Below, piece after piece: positions 25,806 through 34,098 of a DNA stretch of 64,000 nucleotides (position 1 is its first letter; every line of letters begins with the position of its first letter). The notes beneath the pieces were generated by a model. The model did not search any database, was not told the origin of the DNA, and saw nothing but the letters and a program-made list of their open reading frames with translations. The DNA lies in assembly GCF_008107645.1 (NCBI RefSeq), contig NZ_SDGY01000001.1:591630-655629 (forward strand), given 5' to 3'. The stretch comes from Leuconostoc litchii. Its GTDB lineage: Bacteria; Bacillota; Bacilli; Lactobacillales; Lactobacillaceae. Position numbers and translations under genes: made by a program.

Positions 25806-27449
25806 ATGTTAAAACGTCATTTTTCAACCCACCTCCATCATTACATCATTTTGATGATTATGTTAGGAACATCACTTCTAACAACTTTACCCGCATTTAC
25901 CAACAACGTATTCAAATTGAGTTACGATGGTAACATACATTTGGCACGCTTTGATGCCATAGCACAAGCCCTTCATAATAGTTCATTACCCCCACTTGTG
26001 AATTTTATAGGATTGCACCATACAGGTCTTGCCATGAATGGTATGTACCCATGGCTAACTAGTATTATTTTTATCATCCCACGGCTATTGTTTAGTAATC
26101 CTATAGTTGCCTTAGCAATTGGCTTTGTTTTACTAAATTTGTTAACCATTTTTAATACATTCTTACTTGCTAAGTTTATAACAAATAACAGATGGATTCA
26201 AATAATTGGTATTTCTATATACCAATTCAGCTCTTATCATATGACTGTTCTTTATTCTAGAAATGCATTAGGTGAAGCATTGGCATATGCATTCATACCT
26301 TTAGTATTTTTAGGTTGTTTCAAAATTTGGCACAATAAAAAAAATGGGTGGCTTTATTTAGGCATAGGCATGGGTGCCATCGCAAATAGCCACATTTTGT
26401 CCCTAATAATTATTACCGTCATGATTATTATTTGTTTTTTTATACGCTTATTACATCGTCAAATTACAATTAAAGAACTTCAAAATTACATTAAGGCAAC
26501 TGTTTTAGCTATTTTATCTGCACTTTACACATTAACCAACATGGGTTCATTGTTATTGTCAAATCTATTGGTGAGTCCTGGACCAAATTTAATACCGCTA
26601 AATACTACAAAATACTGGCAAGCGCTTCTTGATAACAGTATTATTGAACGTGCTGATAGTTTTAATATTGGTGTAATCAACACAGGGTTAATTATTTTCT
26701 TGGCGTTCATGCTTTTTACAAATAAAAATGGTGTTTGGCGTTATTGGTCAGTAGCTACCATCATACTATTTTTTAGTACATTTGATTGGTTACCCTGGCA
26801 AAATTTTGTCAATACACCAATAAACGTTATTCAATTCTTAGGTCGTTTGCTATTTCTGGTATCGATGCTTCTATCTATTAGTGTTATGTACTACTTTAAT
26901 GCATACCCTTTAAAGCATAATGATATCAATGTGCTTGTTATTTTCGGTTTAATAACACTTAGCTTAAGTGCTGTTCATTCATATCATAATACAGTAACTC
27001 AAGATGGTTATCGGTTTTGGTTAACAAAAGAAAACTATTATAAAACCATCAAAAATAGCGCTATTGGTCTAGATTATTTACCAGCAAACAACAAAAAACA
27101 ACTTCAAGCAAGAATACCTGCTTTTCAAAGTAACAATACCCTTGATTTAAAAATTAATAGCCAAACTTATAATGCTATCGACTATACAGTTAATGCAACA
27201 AAATCAAGTTATTACACATTACCTGTCGCTATTTATTCAGGTGTAACTTACAAGGTGACACTAAATCATCAGAATATAAAACATTTATCTCAACATGCTT
27301 TGAAGTTAAAACTTCGCAAAGGTTCTAATCACTTAAAAGTTGCTGCATCAGTTAATAAAACTAACTATTTCACCATGCTCGTTAGTTTATTAGCCATAGT
27401 TTACAGTATTGGCCAATTATTTATCAGTCGCACACATATTTTCAAATAA
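25806..27449 (+). CDS. Large membrane protein, 6-PTPS-related / GT-C-like, copy 2
   Basis: 547 aa, about 12 helices to residue 400, then a soluble stretch and a final helix at about 518-540. The same design as its divergent partner: acidic loop after helix 1 (LSYDGNIHLARFDAIA), RNALGEALAYAFIPLV in the fourth region, and GLDYLPANNK after the last helix block. Sequence identity to the partner is low, so this is an old duplication or two related families. The YSRNALGEA block is characteristic of the 6-PTPS-related group. Probably a cell-envelope glycosyl transfer enzyme; not proven. Confidence 0.65.
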   Translation: MLKRHFSTHLHHYIILMIMLGTSLLTTLPAFTNNVFKLSYDGNIHLARFDAIAQALHNSSLPPLVNFIGLHHTGLAMNGMYPWLTSIIFIIPRLLFSNPIVALAIGFVLLNLLTIFNTFLLAKFITNNRWIQIIGISIYQFSSYHMTVLYSRNALGEALAYAFIPLVFLGCFKIWHNKKNGWLYLGIGMGAIANSHILSLIIITVMIIICFFIRLLHRQITIKELQNYIKATVLAILSALYTLTNMGSLLLSNLLVSPGPNLIPLNTTKYWQALLDNSIIERADSFNIGVINTGLIIFLAFMLFTNKNGVWRYWSVATIILFFSTFDWLPWQNFVNTPINVIQFLGRLLFLVSMLLSISVMYYFNAYPLKHNDINVLVIFGLITLSLSAVHSYHNTVTQDGYRFWLTKENYYKTIKNSAIGLDYLPANNKKQLQARIPAFQSNNTLDLKINSQTYNAIDYTVNATKSSYYTLPVAIYSGVTYKVTLNHQNIKHLSQHALKLKLRKGSNHLKVAASVNKTNYFTMLVSLLAIVYSIGQLFISRTHIFK

Positions 27450-27456
27450 ATTAATA

Positions 27457-27497
27457 AAAAAGTGATACAAAACTTAATCGTCTTGCATCACTTTTTA
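27457..27497. terminator. Bidirectional terminator
   Basis: AAAAAAGTGAT (27457-27467) pairs with ATCACTTTTT (27488-27497) between convergent genes, with T runs both ways. Confidence 0.8.
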
Positions 27498-27509
27498 TTT
27501 ATGATTCAA

Positions 27510-28841
27510 TCACAATAGTCCCCAAGTTGAGGCGCTAATTGAAGGAAATAGATGAATTACTCGTGAAACATCTTCTTTACTGAATTTAAATTCAATTGCC
27601 GGTAACAATGTATCAATAGCATTATCTGCTTGTTCACTCACCTCTGTAGCACCAATTAAACGATGATCATCATCAAAAATCAATGTATTTTCACTAATTC
27701 TTTCATGATTAACTTGGCGATACCAGTCATCAACTAATTGGTTTTGTTGAATGTGATCATTATTTTTTTTAGCATCTTCGACAGATATACCTACTTTAGC
27801 AATTCTAGGCGAAGTAAAGACTACTGATGGAATGACAGGATATTTAATCGGTTCATTACTTTGGCCAGCAAACTGTTTTGATAAGTATAAAGATTCAAAT
27901 ATAGCAGTAGGTGTCAATTTAGGCTGCTTTTTATCAATGACATCACCCGAAGCATATATATTATCAATATTTGTTTGCAAATATTCATTTACAACAATCC
28001 CTTTATCATTATAGTCAATCCCTATTTCCGGCAAACCAATATGCTCAACATTTGGAACACGTCCAGTTGCATCTAAAATCCAATCAGCTATTAATTGCTT
28101 GTTCTCACCATAATGCACAACCGTTTGACCGTTCAATGTTTCAAAACTAGTAATGTTAGCATTCTTAATAAATTTAACACCACGGCCTTTTAAATCATCA
28201 ATGATCTTACTAACATATGGCTGATAGAAGTCTTTCAAGGTACTATCGCCATGCATTAACACAGTCACATCCGCACCAGCAGCATTGGCCATGGTTACAA
28301 ATTCCATACTGATATAACCAGAACCTACGACAACAATCTTTTCAGGTAAATTCTCTAAATTCATAAATTCACGACTATCATGTGCTAACTCACTGCCAGG
28401 AATATCTAACCTATGCGGGCGAAGTCCAGTTGAAATAACAATATTTTCAGCTGTTTTTTGTTGCCCATTTACTAGAATAGTGTGCCTATCTTGAAAAACA
28501 CCTGTCCCATGAATGATATCAATGCCGGCACCTTCAATAAGGCCGGTAATCATATCTGGTAAATCTTCGATAACATGTTGTTTGTATGCTATATTTTCTT
28601 TCCAATTTAATGCTAAACTGCCTGCAACAACATTGTCAAATCTTTCAGCCTTACGCAATAAAGTTACAGGTGCATCCAATGCAATTTTGGCATTGCAGCC
28701 AAAATTTGGACATGTGCCACCTATCATATCTTTTTCAATGACACCAACTTTAGAACCAGTTTGTGCCAGTGGAACTGCACCGTCAAATGTGCCATGTCCA
28801 CTACCTAAATATAAAACATCGTAGTCATATTGCCTTGTCAT
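27510..28841 (-). CDS. FAD-dependent pyridine nucleotide-disulfide oxidoreductase (glutathione reductase-like)
   Basis: 443 aa from ATG 28841, seven bases after GGAGG. FAD motif YLGSGHGTFDGA near the N-terminus, redox-active pair in GGTCPNFGCNAK, NAD(P) motif VVVGSGYISMEF, and second FAD motif NIYASGDVID. The dimerisation domain begins at IPSVVFTSPRIAKVG. The pattern is of the glutathione reductase / mercuric reductase class I family; the usual active-site His-Glu pair of the C-terminus (HxHPTxxE) is not seen, the end being HLFPSISASTWGLL. The substrate is therefore uncertain (a thiol or a coenzyme). Confidence 0.82.
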   Translation of the reverse strand: MTRQYDYDVLYLGSGHGTFDGAVPLAQTGSKVGVIEKDMIGGTCPNFGCNAKIALDAPVTLLRKAERFDNVVAGSLALNWKENIAYKQHVIEDLPDMITGLIEGAGIDIIHGTGVFQDRHTILVNGQQKTAENIVISTGLRPHRLDIPGSELAHDSREFMNLENLPEKIVVVGSGYISMEFVTMANAAGADVTVLMHGDSTLKDFYQPYVSKIIDDLKGRGVKFIKNANITSFETLNGQTVVHYGENKQLIADWILDATGRVPNVEHIGLPEIGIDYNDKGIVVNEYLQTNIDNIYASGDVIDKKQPKLTPTAIFESLYLSKQFAGQSNEPIKYPVIPSVVFTSPRIAKVGISVEDAKKNNDHIQQNQLVDDWYRQVNHERISENTLIFDDDHRLIGATEVSEQADNAIDTLLPAIEFKFSKEDVSRVIHLFPSISASTWGLL

Positions 28842-28933
28842 AAAATTACCTCCAATTTTAATCGGCCAGTCACTAACATTTACGGTCATTATAATTCAGG
28901 TGAATTTTTATAGCAAACAATCTACTCGCTCAA

Positions 28934-29737
28934 TTATGCACGATATGTTGTTGATAATTTATGATACAGTAAAGAAAAGCAATAAAATACTCCTTCAATT
29001 ATGGTGATAAAGAAACTAACTGGCCAGTTACTAATATAGCTCAAATATAAACCCATCCACGTCCCAAATAAGGAAAAAATAAATGAAATTAACATCATTT
29101 GATGAACTGATGTTGCTAAATATTTTGCAGAAGAAGCGGGCACGGTTAACAAAGAAAAAATAAGTAATGAACCAACAATTTGTGCAGTAACACTAACTGT
29201 ACATGCAACTAATATCAAGAATAACAATCCTATCCATAACGTTCCTTTGGCATTAAATTCAGCACCGATTGTATCAAACGAAATATATTTCAGTCGTCGA
29301 AACATGAACACCGTGATGAGCAAGATAAAAGCGATTAAGAGCAAGAGTTCATATAAGTTTTCTTTACTAATACCAACAATACTGCCAAATAAAATATTCG
29401 TTGCATAGCTCGATTGTTTGTTTGATAAAGATAAAAACAATACACCAAGACCAATAAATACAGCCGAAAAAACACTTACTGACGCTTCTCTTTGACTCAA
29501 TTTTCTACCTGCCAGAGAGACAAATATGGAACTCAAAATCGTAAACATTAACATGCCACCAATGGGAGAAATACCAGCAAAAATTGCAAAGCTTGCACCG
29601 GAAAAACTAATTTCAGATAACGTGTGTACATAGAATGAAGTTTTACGTGCTACAACAAAGACACCAATAATTGCACAAATGATTGAAATAAAAAAACTAG
29701 CTATAAACGCATACTGCATAAACGGATAACTAAGCAT
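28934..29737 (-). CDS. Metal (Zn/Mn) ABC transporter permease
   Basis: 267 aa, about seven to eight helices; start MLSYPFMQYAFIASFFISI, then VARKTSFYVHTLSEISFSGASFA, the conserved ABC-3 family loop, and later GSLLIFSLLTVPASSAKYLA. Its start overlaps the ATPase stop by eight bases. It forms the channel of a ZnuABC/AdcABC-like importer. Confidence 0.9.
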   Translation of the reverse strand: MLSYPFMQYAFIASFFISIICAIIGVFVVARKTSFYVHTLSEISFSGASFAIFAGISPIGGMLMFTILSSIFVSLAGRKLSQREASVSVFSAVFIGLGVLFLSLSNKQSSYATNILFGSIVGISKENLYELLLLIAFILLITVFMFRRLKYISFDTIGAEFNAKGTLWIGLLFLILVACTVSVTAQIVGSLLIFSLLTVPASSAKYLATSVHQMMLISFIFSLFGTWMGLYLSYISNWPVSFFITIIEGVFYCFSLLYHKLSTTYRA

Positions 29738-30419
29738 GCTTTCCCCCTTTAGTAGTTAAGCGTAAATTGCTTAATTCACCATGTCCGTTATTAATGTTTA
29801 ACTCAAAGTCACCAAACATTTGGACCAACTCTGGATCATGAGTAATAAAAATAACAGTTAATTGTTCTTGTGCAATGATTTTTTTAACTAGTTTCAACAA
29901 ATCAATGCGTGATTCATAATCCAAATTAGAGGTACTTTCATCCAAAATCAATAATTTTGGATGTGTCATCAACGCTTGTGCCAAATAGACTCGTTGCTTT
30001 TCTCCACCCGAGGCACGTCCTAAAGCGCGATTTTTAATATCATTCAAGTTAGTAAGATTAATAATTTTTTGTAATTGCTCATTTTCTGATTTTATTAGCC
30101 AAGGCAACCACTGTCGGGTTAAATTCAGTACGATAAAATCCTTTACGCTCAATGGAAATTCATCGTCAATATCTCGAAATTGTGGTACTAATTGAATATC
30201 ATCAAAATTAATATTGAAACGAATTTCTTTTTGGAAACTAATAGTATCTTTTGCGGCCTGTAAAAGATACTTAATTAAGGTTGTCTTTCCAACACCATTA
30301 TCACCAGTTAAACACAATAAGGTTCCTGAATAGACATCAAAAGATAATTGATGAATCAATACCTTTCCTGGAATAGTCACATTTAATTGTTCAACTTGTA
30401 ATATTTTTTTAGACATCAT
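29730..30419 (-). CDS. Metal (Zn/Mn) ABC transporter ATPase
   Basis: 229 aa. Walker A GDNGVGKTT, Walker B LLILDESTSNLD, switch FITHD. The signature is ASGGEKQRV in place of LSGGQ, a mild variant. It lies five bases after the binding-protein gene and overlaps the permease gene, so all three form a tight operon. Confidence 0.9.
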   Translation of the reverse strand: MMSKKILQVEQLNVTIPGKVLIHQLSFDVYSGTLLCLTGDNGVGKTTLIKYLLQAAKDTISFQKEIRFNINFDDIQLVPQFRDIDDEFPLSVKDFIVLNLTRQWLPWLIKSENEQLQKIINLTNLNDIKNRALGRASGGEKQRVYLAQALMTHPKLLILDESTSNLDYESRIDLLKLVKKIIAQEQLTVIFITHDPELVQMFGDFELNINNGHGELSNLRLTTKGGKHA

Positions 30420-30424
30420 ATAAA

Positions 30425-31327
30425 CTATTGTTCAACTTTTTGAATCTTTTCTAACTGGTTATATTGATCTAACATCCATTGCTTATAATTTTTATTCTTG
30501 GGCATCGTTTCCGTAACATTTAATACAGGAACTGAATGCTTTTTTGCCAATTTCACCAATTGACTAACAGTCTTATCAGTGGCTTGTGTATTTTGAACGA
30601 AGAATGAAATTTTCTTGTTCTTAATATCATCTTGCATAGACTTAATATCTTTTGGTGATGGATCTGTACCATCTTCAACTGACTTAGAAAAATGAGTGTT
30701 ATTTTCTGTATAACCAAGCTCTTCTAACGCATAATCAAACACGGGTTCACTTACATCAACCAATTTATTATCAGAATTCTTCTTTAACGTGTTTATTTTT
30801 GTTTGAATAGGTTCTAAACTTGCAATATATTTTTTAGCATTAGCCTTAAAAGTATCTTTATGCGTTGGATCTATTTTTGAAAATTTATCAGCTAAATAAT
30901 TAACTAGATTAGGCATTGTTTGGCTTTGATACCACAAATGAGGATTATCACCATCTTTTTTACCAAGCACATCTTCACCCACACGTACTGCTTTCACATC
31001 GGAATTCTTTGCCAACTTAGTCATCCACGAATCGTATCCAATACCATTGTAAATGACTAAATCAGCCTTAGAAACTTCTGTTGCAACTTTAGCACTAGGT
31101 TCATAATCATGTGGATCAACGCTTGGATCAGTAATAACTGACTTAACAGAACCGTACTTGCCTAGTACTTTTTCAGCTGCTTCACCATAAAAATCAACCG
31201 AAGATACAACTTTAATTTCTTTTTGATTAGCGCTTACGGTAGTATTACTTTCATGCACAAAAACAAACATAATGACCGATAAAATGGCAATAATGACGAC
31301 ACCACCAAAAGTATACTTTCGTTTCAT
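30425..31327 (-). CDS. Metal ABC transporter substrate-binding protein (ZnuA/AdcA-like)
   Basis: 300 aa. An N-terminal hydrophobic segment (about 9-26) is followed by VSANQKE; there is no lipobox cysteine. Metal ligands by family position: His in DPHDYEPS, His in NPHLWY, Glu in VDVSEPVFDYALEELG, and Asp near the end. Third ligand Glu rather than His is seen in manganese-type proteins but also in some zinc proteins, so the metal is open. The upstream Fur-family gene and the palindrome in front of this gene suggest metal-dependent repression. Confidence 0.85.
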   Translation of the reverse strand: MKRKYTFGGVVIIAILSVIMFVFVHESNTTVSANQKEIKVVSSVDFYGEAAEKVLGKYGSVKSVITDPSVDPHDYEPSAKVATEVSKADLVIYNGIGYDSWMTKLAKNSDVKAVRVGEDVLGKKDGDNPHLWYQSQTMPNLVNYLADKFSKIDPTHKDTFKANAKKYIASLEPIQTKINTLKKNSDNKLVDVSEPVFDYALEELGYTENNTHFSKSVEDGTDPSPKDIKSMQDDIKNKKISFFVQNTQATDKTVSQLVKLAKKHSVPVLNVTETMPKNKNYKQWMLDQYNQLEKIQKVEQ

Positions 31328-31446
31328 AATTTATATCCCTTACTTTCTCCACTTATTTATTCAATAGCTGTTTCAAATCAGTGGGAACTCTATGTCTTAG
31401 GCATAATAACTACCTCTCTTCATTTATTTACTAAAACAATTCTTTT

Positions 31447-31480
31447 TTATTATAGTAATCATTAATGATTACTATAATAA
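31447..31480. promoter_or_regulatory. 34-bp perfect palindrome upstream of the metal importer
   Basis: Left half TTATTATAGTAATCATT, right half its exact reverse complement, with no spacer (centre between 31463 and 31464). It is 120 bases upstream of the binding-protein start and just after the fur terminator. TAATCATT-like cores are typical of Fur/Zur/PerR boxes, so this is a likely operator. Confidence 0.65.
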
Positions 31481-31507
31481 AAAATAAGCCACTTTCATGG
31501 CTTATTT
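31481..31507 (-). terminator. Terminator of fur-family gene
   Basis: On the minus strand AAATAAGCCA (31507-31498) pairs with TGGCTTATTT (31491-31482), followed by a T-rich tail that runs into the palindrome. Confidence 0.7.
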
Positions 31508-31529
31508 CTAAAAGTAAAGATGTTTAATT

Positions 31530-31979
31530 TTATGCTAGATTATTAATTTTCTGACATTGATCACATAATCCAAACAACTCTAACTTAACATTTAATACCA
31601 AAAAATCTTTTAAAGACTCTTTCAGCTTTGGTGACATACTAGAGTCAATCTTGATTACACGATGACAATTTTGGCAAAAAAAATGTCCGTGATCTGGAGA
31701 AACAAAATCACATTGAAACTTAACATTTAATTGGCCGTTTTCAGAGCGTTGTTCAACAATACCCAAATCTGCAAATTCTTTAATATTTCGATATGTCGTT
31801 GTATGACTGACATTAGGATATAGTTGTTGCATATGGTTATCGACATCCGTAACAGAAACATACTTTGCTTCATAATCAGATAAATATTTTAATAAATCTT
31901 TACGCTGTTTTGTAACTCGAAAAGCACTATTTTGTAAAATAGATAATCCTTTATTGTATTGTCTTTCTGCCTCTATCAT
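31530..31979 (-). CDS. Fur-family metalloregulator (Zur/PerR-like)
   Basis: 149 aa. Winged helix in the N-terminal half, with VTDVDNHMQQLYPNVSHTTTYRNIKEFADLGIVEQ. The hinge has DHGHFFCQNCHRVIKID and the end CDQCQKI, two CxxC pairs that hold a structural zinc. Which metal or signal it senses is not fixed by sequence; its position directly upstream of a Zn/Mn importer favours Zur or a manganese sensor. A Fur-like box overlaps its upstream region. Confidence 0.85.
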   Translation of the reverse strand: MIEAERQYNKGLSILQNSAFRVTKQRKDLLKYLSDYEAKYVSVTDVDNHMQQLYPNVSHTTTYRNIKEFADLGIVEQRSENGQLNVKFQCDFVSPDHGHFFCQNCHRVIKIDSSMSPKLKESLKDFLVLNVKLELFGLCDQCQKINNLA

Positions 31980-32012
31980 AGTATATTACACTTCCATTAT
32001 TCATCAAATTCG

Positions 32013-32027
32013 TTCAGTAATCATTAT
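32013..32027 (-). promoter_or_regulatory. Fur-like box upstream of the fur-family gene
   Basis: On the minus strand AGATAATGATTACTG agrees with the Fur consensus TGATAATNATTATCA at 10 of 14 defined positions. It shares the AGTAATCATTA core with the long palindrome at 31447-31480. It lies about 35-50 bases upstream of the fur start, so autoregulation is plausible. Confidence 0.45.
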
Positions 32028-32125
32028 CTCGCAAAATTGTTAGTTAGTCTACTGGTTTCTTTCCTCTACTTTCGAATCCATAAAATAGCAAAGTCTTTTT
32101 TTACTACTTCTAAAATAATTAATGC

Positions 32126-32225
32126 TACAATAACCTTACTAACGCATCTTCACTCAAAACTTGGGTTTGTAGCACATAGGATGTCGTTATGTGTATTGTT
32201 TGTATCTGTGATAAGGAGATATATT
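32126..32225 (+). promoter_or_regulatory. Presumed promoter and leader of kdsA
   Basis: TGCTACAAT is an extended -10 (TACAAT at 32126-32131) with no clear -35. The leader contains a small inverted repeat CACATA (32173-32178) / TATGTG (32188-32193). AAGGAG follows shortly before the ATG. Confidence 0.35.
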
Positions 32226-33077
32226 ATGACAAAAATTAGTGAAGTTTTTCAAGAATACGGATTTTCAGATGATAAGCTAACATTATTGGCAGGTCCATGT
32301 GCCATTGAATCTTATGACACCTGTGCTGAGGTTGCTGAAAACCTAAAACAAATCACCGAAGATTTGGGTATTAATTATGTTTTCAAATCTTCATTTGACA
32401 AAGCTAATCGTAGTTCTCTTGACTCAGAGCGTGGTGCGGGAATGGAAAATGGTCTCGCAGTATTAAAAAAAATCAAGGAAACATACAAGGTCCCTATTGT
32501 AACAGATGTTCACGAATCTTATCAATGTTCCCCTGTGGCTGAAATTGCTGATGTATTACAAATTCCTGCTTACTTGAGTCGACAAACTGACTTATTAATT
32601 GCTGCAGCTAATACTGGTCGTGTTGTAAATATTAAAAAGGCACAATTTATGGCGCCGGAAGATATTCAAAGCGCAGTTCATAAAGTTGAACAAACTAATA
32701 ACCATATTCTAGTGACAGAACGAGGTAGTATGTTTGGCTATCACCAATTGGTCGTCGATATGACAAGTCTCATTCAAATGCGTGAAACTAAATTTCCCAT
32801 CATTTACGATGCCACTCACTCTGTTCAAATTCCCAGTGGATATGGTAACCATTCTGGTGGAAATCGAGATTATGTTTTCCCATTAATGCGTGCAGCTTTA
32901 ACAATTGGCATAGATGGGATTTTTGCAGAAGTACATCCTAATCCTCCAAAAGCCATTTCTGATCAAGACAGTCAACTATACCTTTCAAAAATACGTCCTA
33001 TTTTAGAGGTTGCCAATGACCTCTTCCATCAAAATCTGAAGATGAAGGCGGTGTACAATCATGAAGGTCTATTATGA
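32226..33077 (+). CDS. kdsA: 3-deoxy-8-phosphooctulonate (Kdo-8-P) synthase
   Basis: 283 aa from ATG 32226, with AAGGAG upstream; the frame is open for a further 89 codons on the 5' side, but that stretch overlaps the fur start and lacks an SD. The KdsA signature FKSSFDKANRSS is present, along with ITDVHE-like VTDVHES, RQTDLL, KKAQFMAP and TERGSMFGY. LAGPCAIES with Cys25 marks the metal-dependent class known from Aquifex, not the Asn type of E. coli. The enzyme joins PEP and arabinose 5-phosphate. Its partner isomerase overlaps its 3' end by 17 bases. Kdo is classically a Gram-negative sugar; kdsB, kdsC and a Kdo transferase are not in the window. Confidence 0.88.
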   Translation: MTKISEVFQEYGFSDDKLTLLAGPCAIESYDTCAEVAENLKQITEDLGINYVFKSSFDKANRSSLDSERGAGMENGLAVLKKIKETYKVPIVTDVHESYQCSPVAEIADVLQIPAYLSRQTDLLIAAANTGRVVNIKKAQFMAPEDIQSAVHKVEQTNNHILVTERGSMFGYHQLVVDMTSLIQMRETKFPIIYDATHSVQIPSGYGNHSGGNRDYVFPLMRAALTIGIDGIFAEVHPNPPKAISDQDSQLYLSKIRPILEVANDLFHQNLKMKAVYNHEGLL

Positions 33078-34017
33078 GGATGCTAAACAAACTTTTGAAA
33101 CGGAAATAGAAGCATTAGATCGTGTAAAACAGTCACTAGGAACGTCATTTGATGAAACAATTGATAAAATATTAGAGACAAAGGGTCGTATTATTTTTCT
33201 AGGAATTGGTAAATCTGGTATTATAGCAGATAAAATCGCTGCATCATTTTCATCAGTCGGATTAGCGAGTTTTTATATTGATGCTGGCACAGCTTATCAT
33301 GGTGATCTAGGTCGTGTCTCATCAGATGATTTAGTTATTTTGATTTCTAATAGTGGTGAAACACAGGAAGTCTTACAATCCTTATCAGCGTTACAAAATA
33401 TACATAAGGACAAATTATTCACTGTAGCTATGACAGGGTCAGAAGATTCTACTCTTGCTAAAAATGCAAATATTGTATTAACCATTGATGTGGCAGAAGA
33501 AGCTGATATTACCAAATTAGCACCAACTAGTTCAACCACAGCAACACTGGTCATGGGTGATGCATTATTGGTTGCGATTGAAAAAGCCAAAGAATTCGAT
33601 CGTGAACATTTTGCATTATATCACCCTGGCGGATCTATTGGAAAAATTTTACTGCAAAATGTCAAGAACTCTATGCATACTAAAATTCCCTATGTTCATA
33701 TAGATACTTCAATCAACGATGTTATCTACCGCATCAGTGACTTTGGTATTGGTATTACATTGGTAAAAGATTCAGAAGAGAATGTCATTGGTATTATTAC
33801 TGATGGTGATATTCGAAAGAAGTTTTTAAATATTAGCAAAGTTAAGGGGTCAACTGCAAAAGACTATATGACCGAAGGCTTTATCAGTATTAATGAAAAT
33901 AAACGTAATCGCGAAGCCTGGAAAAAAATGGCCAATTATAATATTTCAAATCTTGTGGTTTTAGATAACAATCAAAAAGTAGTTGGTGTGGTAACGATTC
34001 ATGATGTCTTAGAGTAA
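33061..34017 (+). CDS. kdsD: Arabinose-5-phosphate isomerase (KpsF/KdsD/GutQ family)
   Basis: 318 aa. N-terminal SIS domain with GIGKSGIIADKIAASF (Lys51-Gly53), GTAYHGDLG (His80), SNSGET, APTSSTTATLVMGDAL and YHPGGSIGK (His188). Two CBS domains fill residues 210-318. This is the full-length A5P isomerase design. It turns ribulose 5-phosphate into arabinose 5-phosphate, the substrate of KdsA, and overlaps kdsA by 17 bases. The pair forms a two-gene operon ended by a strong terminator. Confidence 0.88.
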   Translation: MKVYYEDAKQTFETEIEALDRVKQSLGTSFDETIDKILETKGRIIFLGIGKSGIIADKIAASFSSVGLASFYIDAGTAYHGDLGRVSSDDLVILISNSGETQEVLQSLSALQNIHKDKLFTVAMTGSEDSTLAKNANIVLTIDVAEEADITKLAPTSSTTATLVMGDALLVAIEKAKEFDREHFALYHPGGSIGKILLQNVKNSMHTKIPYVHIDTSINDVIYRISDFGIGITLVKDSEENVIGIITDGDIRKKFLNISKVKGSTAKDYMTEGFISINENKRNREAWKKMANYNISNLVVLDNNQKVVGVVTIHDVLE

Positions 34018-34041
34018 TTTCTCATTAATAATAAATCAACA

Positions 34042-34072
34042 ACAGGCTAGAGAATATCCTCTAGCCTGTTTT
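34042..34072 (+). terminator. Terminator of kdsA-kdsD
   Basis: ACAGGCTAGAG (34042-34052) and CTCTAGCCTGT (34059-34069) form a perfect 11-bp stem followed by TTT. Confidence 0.88.
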
Positions 34073-34098
34073 ATTGTATAAAATTGTCAGTCATGTGC

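Noticed and set aside
31959-32225. 89-codon N-terminal extension of kdsA
   Set aside because: It overlaps the start of the fur-family gene, has no SD, and KdsA proteins start near the chosen ATG, which has AAGGAG.
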